Translations under genes and position numbers: made by a program | In this document: piece after piece, positions 55,301 to 64,000 of the stretch | How positions within the stretch are numbered: the first letter of the stretch is position 1 | Layout of the letters: every line of letters begins with the position of its first letter | Assembly: GCA_030512335.1 (NCBI GenBank) | Contig: JAULSU010000003.1 | Location: 3,410,001 to 3,474,000, forward strand | Source: Immersiella caudata | Lineage: Eukaryota; Ascomycota; Sordariomycetes; Sordariales; Lasiosphaeriaceae | Length of the DNA: 64,000 bases | Direction of reading: 5' to 3' | The notes under the pieces: model-generated | Databases searched by the model: none | Told to the model about the DNA's origin: nothing | Seen by the model: the letters and a program-made list of their open reading frames with translations, nothing else

Positions 55301-56949
55301 CTCCAAATTTTCTTGTCATGGCGAAGCCGCCGCATCTAAATGTGTTGAGATTGTACCTTCGTACCAGTGGATATAAGAGGCGACGCTTTCGCCCCCCGTT
55401 GGCTTCAAAATGGCTGCGTTCGTCGTTGATAGTATTCCAGTTCGATACGAGTCAAGATCATTCTCTCTGACTTGACCAAACCACCTGGTGTCCATCGCTC
55501 AGGCCCAATTGCTATTTTCGGCCTTACACATTCGCCCCTTATCGGCCGCTACCCAGCCAAACGAACGAGACGGGTTCTTATCTCCTGTGCTACGGGATCA
55601 CTCAAGGTATGTTAAGTCCTCCCCCAAACGTCGGTGACGTCGACCTGTTATTCCCTCTCCATCCCAACTACCCACAACCCCCCCCCCCCGGGCCGCCTAA
55701 GATCTACAACTTTGCAGACCAAGTGGTATGCAAGATGGATAGATGTGATGAAAGCCCAAAGGGATCACACTTGCCAAAAAGGCCTTCTCAGGATGGAAGG
55801 CGTAGAGAGATCCCTCCCGGGTCTGATGCCTCTTCGCATTTCGGAAATGGCTTTTTCATTTGATCACAGAGCTCCTGTTTTTGTGATGGCCAAGCTCGTT
55901 TCTTCCACCACACGGAGGGAGGGTCGCAGAGGCCTGATCGGATCGAATCTGGGCATCATGGGACAAGCTTTACCGCGTTGGCGGCGATCGCGACCGCCTG
56001 TTTCCGTCTGCCATAAGCGGCGGCGCGTGTCTGACTCTCGACTAACTTGCGAAAACAGAACCCACTAAAAGCAAGAGCAAAGGAATTGAGCTTCTGCTTT
56101 CGAGCCCACCCTGAACAGCAGCGGCCCTAGGAACTGTGTTTCAGCCCAGGTTCTCGCCCTTTGTTCTCAATTCTCACCTAATCTGCAGCGAGCGCCCTTG
56201 AGATCTGAGATTTCTAGCTCTCATCTGAGAAAAGCCTTACCGCGTCGCATTTCTTCGAGCAAGAACCGCCCCAAGTTACGCCTGCCCCGCCGAAGTGCTA
56301 CCTGCCGAGCGCATCGCGGCCGAACGCAAACAGTCATCGCTTGGCGTCGGTGAACTACGAGCCCACCCCTGAACGGCCACTCTACTGCACCGTTGCGGGT
56401 CAATCCAATTGTAGGGTTGCCGGCGGTTAGTTGAGCTCTCAGGTACGTTGCGTTCCAGTCACTGCCTCATTGATTTCAGCCGTCTCGAGACTTCGAAAAG
56501 GGGTTCCTCTTATCAGACGAGGCCGCGCGCTGTAAGTTCAGTAGCGGTGAGCATACGGAATCTGGCCTCCCGGAAACGAGCAACATCGCTTTGGCGCCGG
56601 CCAATTGGCAGTTTTTGGTTCTCGGGAGGCCTGATGCCTTACTGCCGCATCGCCTTCGCCCTCAACCCTGAGGCCTGTGCCGCGAGCGCGGACGGCCGTT
56701 CCTAATTCATCCGATGCCGGACTGTGGCTCGTTGTTGACCTGATACGGGGAGTTTTATCGTTCACGTCAAAGCCGCAGGCGCCAGGTGCCCGTATCATAC
56801 AGCAGTCATGGTCAGCTCTAGTTCGGGTGGCAGCCCTGTTGTCGCTCAACTGCCTTCTCCTGCTCGCTTCCCTACCCTACAAAACTGCCTCCCCTCCCCA
56901 TCGTCCCTCAAGTCATCGCTCCAAACCCAAATCCATTACCCCCTCCGTC
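52307..56949. other. 4.6 kb gene desert upstream of GDH2
   Basis: Both strands were read. ORFs are short, overlap and share no features with known proteins. There are no tRNA or rRNA genes, terminal repeats or transposase remnants that I can recognise. Part of it is probably a long regulatory region and leader for GDH2. A C11 run occurs at about 55678-55688. Confidence 0.5.
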
Positions 56950-59900
56950 ATGACTGAGGTCGCCCTCATTCCGCTGGGACACACGCCCTGCTCGGCGGAC
57001 ACCAAGCGGAAGGCGTCTGGCTTGACCATAGAGACTGACATGATCGTGGATAGCTTCCCCGAATACGTCGACACATTCGATTCTTCAGACGACACAATGA
57101 CGGAATCTCATCTGTCACCCAATGCGGCTAACCGACTCGTGGACAAGATGCGAGAGACTGACCCCTCGAGGCATCCTTCTCCTCAACCGACACACGTTAG
57201 CTATCCTCTCATGGCCAAGGTCAATGGCAATGGCCACCGAGTATTACGGTCCGCGACAGTCGGTTACGTCTCGCCCGAATTCAAGGGCAAGGCAGAGCAG
57301 ATGAAGCAAGGTTGGTTTTGCGTTCTGTTCTCATGGACTGTGACATTCATACTAACTTGCCGCCAGTTCGAGAGTACATCGCCAAGTGTGGATGGATCCC
57401 AGAGAGCCTCATTGACGAGCAGACTGCTTGGTTCTACAACGATCTCGGCATCGACGATGTCTACTTCCAGCTCGAGTCCACAGAGGCCATCGCCAACCAC
57501 GTCACATCCCTCTATGCCGCCAAGGTTGCGGCCTTCTCCCGCGAGGACAAGAGAGAGGAGATCAGGTTAGACATGGAGGCTTCGGATCACGCCATCTACA
57601 TCGACACCAGCGAGCCTGGCAAGTCTGCCGCTGGCGGCCCGCGGTACGAGCAGAGGCTCGAAGCGAAGTACCTCGACGGGAGCGACACCTCAAAACGCTT
57701 CCGCGTCGAGACTTTCAGATCGCCGGGCGTCCTTGGTCAGAAGCCGAATTCGAAGGTCGCTCTGCGATGCTACTTCGTCTATCAGTGCCAGTTCGTCGAG
57801 CCCAACGCCGACCCCAAGGAGACTCGCATGGAGGTCATCAGCGACCGCATGTTCCTAGCCAAGGCGACTAAGAACACCAAACAGATTTACCAGGAGATCA
57901 TTGAGATTGCGGTCAGTAGGAATGGCCCGGTCATTGAAGTCTTCGACATCGAGGGTTCTCAGGAGAAGAGATTGGTGGTCGCATTCCGCTCAAGGACAGC
58001 CCGAGGCATCTTCAGCGCTCTCAGCGATCTCTACCACTACTACGGAGTTACCAGCTCCAGGAAATACGTCGAGCAGTTCTCCAACGGCATCACGATCATG
58101 AGTATCTATTTGCGCCCGGCAGCCAACCTGGACGTCAAGTACCCACCGATCGAGGAGTCTATTCACCAGATCACCAAGGAAATCTCGCTCCTGTACTGCA
58201 TCCCCCAGACGAAGCTCCACAACCTCTTTGCGTCGGGCGAGCTGAGCTTGCAGGAGACCACATATGCTCACTGCGTGTGGGTCTTCGTTCAGCACTTCCT
58301 AAACCGTCTCGGTTCCGAGTACGCCTCGCTGGTAGCGGCGCTGAACCCCAACAATAATGCTCATGCTGAGATTCTGTCCAAGATGAAGAAGCGTCTGCGT
58401 ACCGAGACTTTCACCCCCGACTATATCCTGGAGATCATCACCTCTTACCCTGGCTTGGTTCGCGCTCTCTATGCCTCGTTTGCGAGCGTCCACCTGAAGG
58501 TCGGCGCCGAGTTTGATCGCCACTACATTGCGCCTACACCCGCCAACGAGGTCCTGTCCGATGCCAAGCTCAAGGAGAAGATCACCAAGGATGTCTCGAA
58601 CGAGCACGAGGAGATGGTCATGACTGCCTTCCGCGTCTTCAACAATGCTGTTTTGAAGACCAACTACTTCACGCCAACAAAGGTTGCGCTGAGCTTCCGT
58701 CTCGATCCCAGCTTTCTTCCCGAGATCGAGTATCCCAAGCGCCTGTACGGCATGTTCCTCGTCATCTCGTCCGAGTCTCGTGGTTTCCACCTGCGATTCA
58801 AGGACATTGCTCGCGGTGGCATCAGAATCGTCAAGTCTCGCAGCAAGGAGGCGTACTCGATCAACGCTCGCAACCTCTTTGACGAGAACTATGGTCTTGC
58901 CAGCACGCAGCAGCGCAAGAACAAGGACATCCCTGAGGGCGGCTCCAAGGGTGTCATTCTCCTCGACCCCAAGCAGCAGGACAAGGCCCGGGAGGCTTTC
59001 GAGAAGTACATTGATAGTATCTTGGATCTGCTTCTCAAGGCTGAGACCCCTGGCATCAAGAACCCTGTTGTTGACCTCTACGGAAAGGAGGAGATCCTTT
59101 TCATGGGACCTGATGAGAACACCGCCGATCTGGTCGACTGGGCGACTGTGCATGCTCGGTCTCGCGGCGCTCCCTTCTGGAAGTCTTTCTTCACTGGCAA
59201 ATCGCCGAAGCTTGGTGGTATCCCCCACGATGCGTACGGCATGACGACCCTCTCTGTGCGCGAGTATGTCAAGGGCATTTATCGCAAGCTTGAGCTAGAT
59301 CCTTCCGCCGTCAGGAAGATGCAGACCGGCGGTCCTGATGGTGATCTTGGCAGCAACGAAATCCTGCTGAGCAACGAGAAGTACACCTCCGTTGTGGATG
59401 GTTCGGGCGTCCTCGTCGACCCCAACGGCATCGACAAGGAGGAGCTGCACCGCCTCGCCAAGAAGCGAGTCATGATCTCCAACTTTGACATGTCGAAGCT
59501 GTCCAAGGACGGTTACCGGGTGCTCTGTGACGAGACCAACATCACCCTGCCGACCGGTGAGGTGGTGAACAATGGCACTCAGTTCCGGAACACCTACCAC
59601 CTTCGGGACAGCAGTCTCACCGACATGTTTGTCCCCTGTGGCGGTCGTCCCGAGTCGATTGATCTTGTCTCTGCCAACAAGCTTATCAAGGACGGCAAGT
59701 CGACGATTCCCTACATTGTGGAGGGTGCCAATCTCTTCATCACACAAGATGCCAAGCTCCGCCTCGAAGCGGCTGGCTGCGTCCTGTACAAGGACGCCAG
59801 TGCGAACAAGGGTGGTGTCACCAGCTCATCTCTCGAGGTCTTGGCCTCTTTGAGCTTCAATGATGAGGACTTCATCACGCACATGTGTGTGGATGCCCGC

Positions 59901-60367
59901 GGCAACGCCCCCGAGTTCTACAAGGCCTACGTCAAGTCAGTCCAGGCCAAGATCTGCGAGAACGCCCGTCTCGAGTTTGAGGCCATCTGGCGCGAGCACG
60001 AGCAGACTGGTACCCCCCGGTCGATCCTTTCGGACAAGCTGTCCTTGGCCATCACCACACTGGACGAGGAGCTCCAGCACTCAGAGCTTTGGGACAACGA
60101 GCGGATCCGCAGGTCCGTCCTCGCTGATGCCCTGCCCAACCTCTTGATCGAGAAGATCGGACTCGATACCATCATCAAGCGCGTTCCCGACTCTTATCTC
60201 CGGGCCATCTTCGGCAGCTTCCTCGCCAGTCGTTTTGTCTACGAGTTTGGCAGCTCGCCCAGCCAGTTTGCCTTCTACGACTTGTAAGTTTATCTCTGCA
60301 CAGTTTTCCATGTTACTGTCACTAACGCTTCCATAGCATGTCGAGAAGAATGGCCAAGCTCCAGTAG
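56950..60367 (+). CDS. GDH2: NAD-dependent glutamate dehydrogenase (large type)
   Basis: Exons 56950-57310, 57367-60283 and 60337-60367; 1,102 residues. Introns: GTTGGT...CCAG with an ACTAAC branch, and GTAAGT...ATAG with CACTAAC. The 56950 ATG is the first in frame. The ~120-residue N-terminus is Ser/Pro-rich; from V-R-E-Y-I-A-K-C-G-W on, the protein follows the ~115-kDa fungal NAD-GDH. The catalytic region contains F-K-D-I-A-R-G-G-I-R-I and G-G-S-K-G-V-I-L-L. The nucleotide-binding half contains Y-I-V-E-G-A-N-L-F-I-T, D-A-S-A-N-K-G-G-V-T-S-S-S and E-V-L-A-S-L-S. The enzyme deaminates glutamate to 2-oxoglutarate and ammonium, feeding carbon from amino acids into the TCA cycle, and is usually induced by glutamate and repressed by glucose. 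The last exon codes for ten residues. Confidence 0.96.
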
Positions 60368-60660
60368 AGGAGATTGGTAGTTTTGTGTCATTGGTTTCCT
60401 TTTCCTTCTGGTGTTTGGGCGCGCAAAAGCATCACGGTGTTACAAAAACAAGATTACTTTGCATTCAGACAGAACTGGGCTCGGGAGATTATGCATTCGC
60501 AGACATGGATCATGGGTATTTGGTTTTCAGCGATCAAGCAATGCAGCGTTCGTAGCCATGGGAGAATAGAGTTAGAGGAAACATGATATGGGTGCCTCTT
60601 TGGGCATTTCTGCGTTCTGAGCATAGTCGCAGTCCTTGTTTCTGGTGTTGACATGCCTTT

Positions 60661-60933
60661 TTAATGATGACGAAGTCCGGGGGTGGGGATGAGCATGGTA
60701 TGTGACGTGGTTGGAGAAACGATTTCAGCATGTTTTCCTACCCCTTGGTCGTAAGTAGCCCATGTCTCCTTGCATTCACAGTAGGGGTTACTTGTCACGG
60801 TAAAGGGCATAAAAGATCCTCCTAGTACCTCTCTGCATTGTACGCAGTAACAACGCCTTTTCCGGTTTCTCACAGGGCTCCTGCCTGTGTTGTGGGTGGC
60901 TAAACTCATTCTCCCACCACATAGGTAGACCAT
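60661..60933 (-). CDS. Small Cys-rich hypothetical protein
   Basis: The ATG at 60933 opens 90 residues. Cysteines fall at 5, 28, 30, 33, 52 and 54; the pattern C-Y-C-V-Q-C followed ~19 residues later by Y-C-E-C recalls a small zinc-ribbon protein of the sort common in ascomycetes (R-x-C-x2-C ... N-P-Y-C-x-C). It has no signal peptide. It lies 293 bp from, and convergent with, GDH2. It could be an unrelated chance ORF, since it has no intron or other support. Confidence 0.4.
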   Translation of the reverse strand: MVYLCGGRMSLATHNTGRSPVRNRKRRCYCVQCREVLGGSFMPFTVTSNPYCECKETWATYDQGVGKHAEIVSPTTSHTMLIPTPGLRHH

Positions 60934-61206
60934 TTTTGGTGGGGATGATTGTGGTGTGATGTGGTGTGGACTGTGGGGAAAAAACGGCAAGAGGCTCTGC
61001 ACGACATGGAATCTGCGGCTGATGAGAAGCGCATGCAACCTTACAACCCAAGTACCGACAGGGCGGTGGGCAGGCGGAATGGAACATCCCCATTCGGATT
61101 GATGATAGGCAAGAGGTCTGTGAGTCACGGATGTTGATGAGGTCGGAATTTGTCGGGAAGTTGGCCGATACGAGATCACGTCGCCGCTTTCTGTTTGCTG
61201 TTATTT

Positions 61207-61257
<51 letters not shown>

Positions 61258-62199
61258 ATATGATATGATATGTGGAATTGGGTTGGAGTTTTGACAGCGG
61301 CTTGGTGGTGTTGATACTACCGAAATGGTAAATTTTCTCTCCATCATCTTTTAGCTGGCTCAGGCAAAGCGGTATCTTGATGTGCTCACCGACTTGAGCC
61401 ATCGTGTGAACAAACGGTGAGATCCGAGAAAAGGGAGTTACCTACACATATCAATATTAATTGAATAGATGCATCTGGATATGAAACCAACAGAATCTAA
61501 TCTGTTTTTCTCCGTCTGGGGTAACACACATCATCAACCTGGGGAGGCGCTCGCTAGAGGTTAGTCAAGGGGGCGAGGTGGGACCGGAATAGAGACTACA
61601 AACGCCCTGTCGCATGGCAGGTGATGCTTATCTCGCGTTGTACGGTTCGGAAGATACATGGTCCGTGTGAGATGTGACTTTCTTATCAAGGCAAGCGTCA
61701 TCGTCGTTTGTGAGATGATAAAGGGGCTGCGATGTCGGCGGTGGTTGTTGATGGTTTGGATGGAGGGCGGTTCGGGAGGTTGGGATCCGGTGTGAGCAGG
61801 CTTTTTTACGACGGGACCGGCGGCACGCGAGTAGTTGCCGTGTTTGGGGCTGGTGCGAAGGAATCTGGGGGATGCTACGGTCTTGGTGGTGGGGCTTATT
61901 TTGGTAGGGTTGGTGGAAGATGGGCAAGGAAGGAGGGTGAGTGTTGCTCAGGTTGAACACCTAGATAGATACCTTCTATCCGACCTTTGATTCTTTGTTG
62001 TCTGTGAAGAAAGAAGAGGTTTAACACCATTCGTCTTCCGAAAAGATAATCCTATCCACATCCCGATCGCTAAAACTACAAGAAGTAAACATGGCCAATT
62101 CCCAACCCATGCCTACCATGAAGGAAACCCTCACTGACCCCCTTTGATGCCTCTTCCAACCCTCTCCCAGATCCCCTCCAAACCCGCTACAACCTTAGT
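60934..62199. other. Intergenic region with long T tract between GDH2 and TYR1
   Basis: No gene is supported. It includes the T39 run with adjoining GATAT repeats and Gly-rich chance ORFs near 61.7-62.0 kb, which encode only low-complexity sequence. Confidence 0.45.
61218..61256. repeat. 39-nt mononucleotide T tract with flanking GATAT repeat
   Basis: Thirty-nine consecutive T residues on the plus strand follow a TTC-rich lead-in and are followed directly by about three GATAT units. It is by far the longest homopolymer in the window and its exact length is uncertain in any assembly. Confidence 0.9.
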
Positions 62200-63993
62200 C
62201 TAATCCCTTACCGGCTCACTTTCCAACACAGCCTTCATCATCGCATTCCCCACCTCTATGGCCCCCTTAAACCTGGGCTCGAAGAACTTCTGCGTCACCG
62301 CAAACCTCTCTCTCCACGTCTCAAACTGCCTCAGCGAGACACACTCTGCCCACCCACACGCTGCAATCGTAAACTGCAAGTCGTCCCTCCTGAACGTGTT
62401 GTCTTCCAGCCCAACTCTCAAGCAATCATCCAGCAACCCCGGAGTGCGAAACAGATGCTCCGCAACGCCCAGCCAGAGACGGAAGAGAGGGGTCGAGCAA
62501 ATCATGTGCTCGTAGGGGACAATACCTAGCATGCTCCAGCAGTCGACCATTGCGAGAAGGCTGAGATGGTTGTTTGGGAGAGGGGGGCTATCGGGTCGTT
62601 TGCCGAGGCTGAATTGGTCCAAGATGTCGCCGCGTAGAAGGGGGTTGGTCGCCCACTTCGGGCTGCCTTCGGCGCCAAAGACTTTCTCTTTGGCGGCATA
62701 GACACGAGCGCGGAGTTCCTCGGCGCGGCCTTCGAGCATGAGGTAATAGAGCTCAGTTGTGGAGCGGGCGAACTGGTTGATTTGCTTGTGGGCTTCGGGG
62801 TTGAGGATGGCAAGACCGGCGTAGACGTGCCATTTCTGGGCGTAGATGCGGAGCATGAGATTGATCTTGACGTTCTCGATGCCGCCGACGTAGCGGGCGC
62901 CTTCCCAGGGGAACTGGGTGTTGGCATGCCAAGCCTTGCCCATGCTGAGGAAGGCGGCGTGTGTGACGGCTTGGGTGTCGGCGGTGATGCGGTCATGTTC
63001 CTTGGCCGAGAGGTGGACGTGCTTGGATTGGAGGCAACGGAGGACGGTCTCAACTTTCTTGAAGGACTCGTCGGAGGCGCGGTGCTTGATCAACACGAGT
63101 GGTTGGCCCTTGGGATCGACGCTGGGGCCGTGGAGAGAGTGGCACGAGACGATGTCCACATCGCTGGGGAGGTACTCTTCGAAGGCTTTGATCTCAGGGT
63201 CTTTGCAAGACGTCTGTCCACCCACGATCGCGCCGAGCTGGGTTGCTGCGAGACACCAAGAATGGTGAGAAAACAAATCTACTGCGAGGGCTTCACACAT
63301 GGGAACACACAAGGACCAAACTGGGCAACAACACGGCCGATGGCAGCCGCTTCAACGCTGTAGATGATATAATTGCTGGCGCGAGACACGAGGTGGCCGT
63401 TGCGAAGAATCTGAACATTGCTCTAGACGCATTCTCAGCACTGAGCCCGGCTGAAGATGAGGTTCAAGGCCACCACCGTACATTTCCAGCAAACTCATCG
63501 ACCAGCTCGTCATGCTTCTCTTCCCTGTCGCAGGCCATGATCCTGAGTCACAAATCCCCCGTCAGCACACATCCTCGCTGTTACCACGAAGGATAGAAAT
63601 AGTATCTATGAGGAATGGTTAGCCGCGTCTCCCAACCCGAATACTCCATAAAAGTGTGATAAGGGTTTTGCTTCAGACAAAAATAATAAGGTAGCTGAGA
63701 ATTTTCATCATGGAAAGAGCACAGCATTGACTGGGACCAGAAAGGCTGACCAGCTATACCATACACGATACTCTAGCCAAATGCACTCAAGTCATCATAT
63801 GCAGAGGGGAAGAAATAAAATGTGTGCTTACCAAAATGTGCAGGCCAAGCTGCGGTTCATCAGAGATTGACCGCTGCCAGCAGCAAACGATATCAGAAAG
63901 CAGCGATTACCTCCATCCGGCGTTGCTGAGCCTGCGGGCATACATTTTGCCCATGTCGCCCATACCAATCAAGCCAACGACGAAGTCCTCCAT
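62200..63993 (-). CDS. TYR1: Prephenate dehydrogenase (NADP+)
   Basis: Proposed exons 63993-63911, 63542-63482, 63422-63311 and 63245-62200; about 433 residues. The start M-E-D-F-V-V-G-L-I-G-M-G-D-M-G holds the dinucleotide-binding G-x-G-x2-G at residues 10-15; a few residues or an exon upstream of the window cannot be excluded. After a 368-nt intron comes I-M-A-C-D-R-E-E-K, then (exon 3) L-R-N-G-H-L-V-S-R-A-S-N-Y-I-I-Y-S-V-E-A. Exon 4 begins T-Q-L-G-A-I-V-G-G-Q-T-S-C-K and continues with D-I-V-S-C-H-S-L-H-G-P. The third acceptor could be TCTAG (63423) or TTCAG a few codons later. The enzyme oxidatively decarboxylates prephenate to 4-hydroxyphenylpyruvate in tyrosine synthesis. The length fits yeast Tyr1. 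Confidence 0.9.
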
Positions 63994-64000
63994 TCCAGGA

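Noticed and set aside
58299..59228. 309-codon ORF antisense to GDH2 (and a second at 59295-59747)
   Set aside because: It mirrors the strongly biased codons of GDH2, has no recognisable domain and lacks its own splice or promoter context. I read it as a shadow frame.
61628..61960. 110-codon minus-strand ORF rich in His/Pro/Gln
   Set aside because: It is low-complexity with a Gly-rich mirror frame on the other strand. There is no evidence for a gene.

Overview
The window is nuclear DNA of a filamentous ascomycete, most likely a Sordariomycete. The evidence is: genes with short GT-AG introns carrying CTAAC/CTGAC-type branch points; a dispersed single 5S rRNA gene of the Neurospora type; a tRNA gene with an intron just 3' of the anticodon; long unclustered intergenic regions; and a protein set (IRS4-like EH protein, FMP27, COP9 CSN5, XDJ1, de novo NAD and tyrosine pathway enzymes) typical of Pezizomycotina. 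There are no operons, insertion sequences, CRISPR arrays or obvious transposons. I placed exon boundaries by eye from splice consensus, reading frame and family similarity.

Layout. 0-1.8 kb: 3' part of an IRS4-like EH-domain gene and a 5S rRNA gene. 1.9-5.3 kb: two divergently transcribed small genes whose products share a helical N-terminal region of the fungal NLR-effector kind and a C-terminal pair of short N-x-A-x-x-x-A-x-Q-x-N repeats, followed by a possibly decayed gene. 5.9-10.4 kb: a CYP7/8-like cytochrome P450, a PEX11-family peroxisome protein and a GPI-anchored cell-surface protein. 12-17.8 kb: tRNA-Ala(UGC), a Golgi pH regulator (GPHR), a universal-stress-domain protein with an acidic tail, and a disordered 148-residue ORF. 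17.8-20.9 kb: gene-poor.

20.9-31.2 kb is a translation-related stretch: eIF3 subunit L and the ribosome-maturation GTPase EFL1/RIA1 are divergent, then eIF4B (TIF3) and a Tim17/22/23-type membrane protein are divergent. 32.4-49.3 kb: the giant lipid-bridge protein FMP27 as a single exon, CSN5, mitochondrial glutamyl-tRNA synthetase (MSE1), the DnaJ co-chaperone XDJ1 and ribosomal protein eL32. 50.8-64 kb: kynureninase (BNA5), a 4.6 kb desert, NAD-dependent glutamate dehydrogenase (GDH2), a small Cys-rich ORF, a 39-nt T tract and prephenate dehydrogenase (TYR1).

Most genes are unrelated housekeeping genes that are neighbours by chance. The most interesting unit is the divergent pair at 1.9-4.4 kb, which looks like a two-member amyloid-signalling or cell-death effector module without an adjacent receptor. 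Secondary points of interest are gene structures: coding sequence split directly after ATG or ATGG (including a GC-AG intron in CSN5), a 21-nt microexon inside the EFL1 P-loop, and a 41-nt intron in kynureninase.
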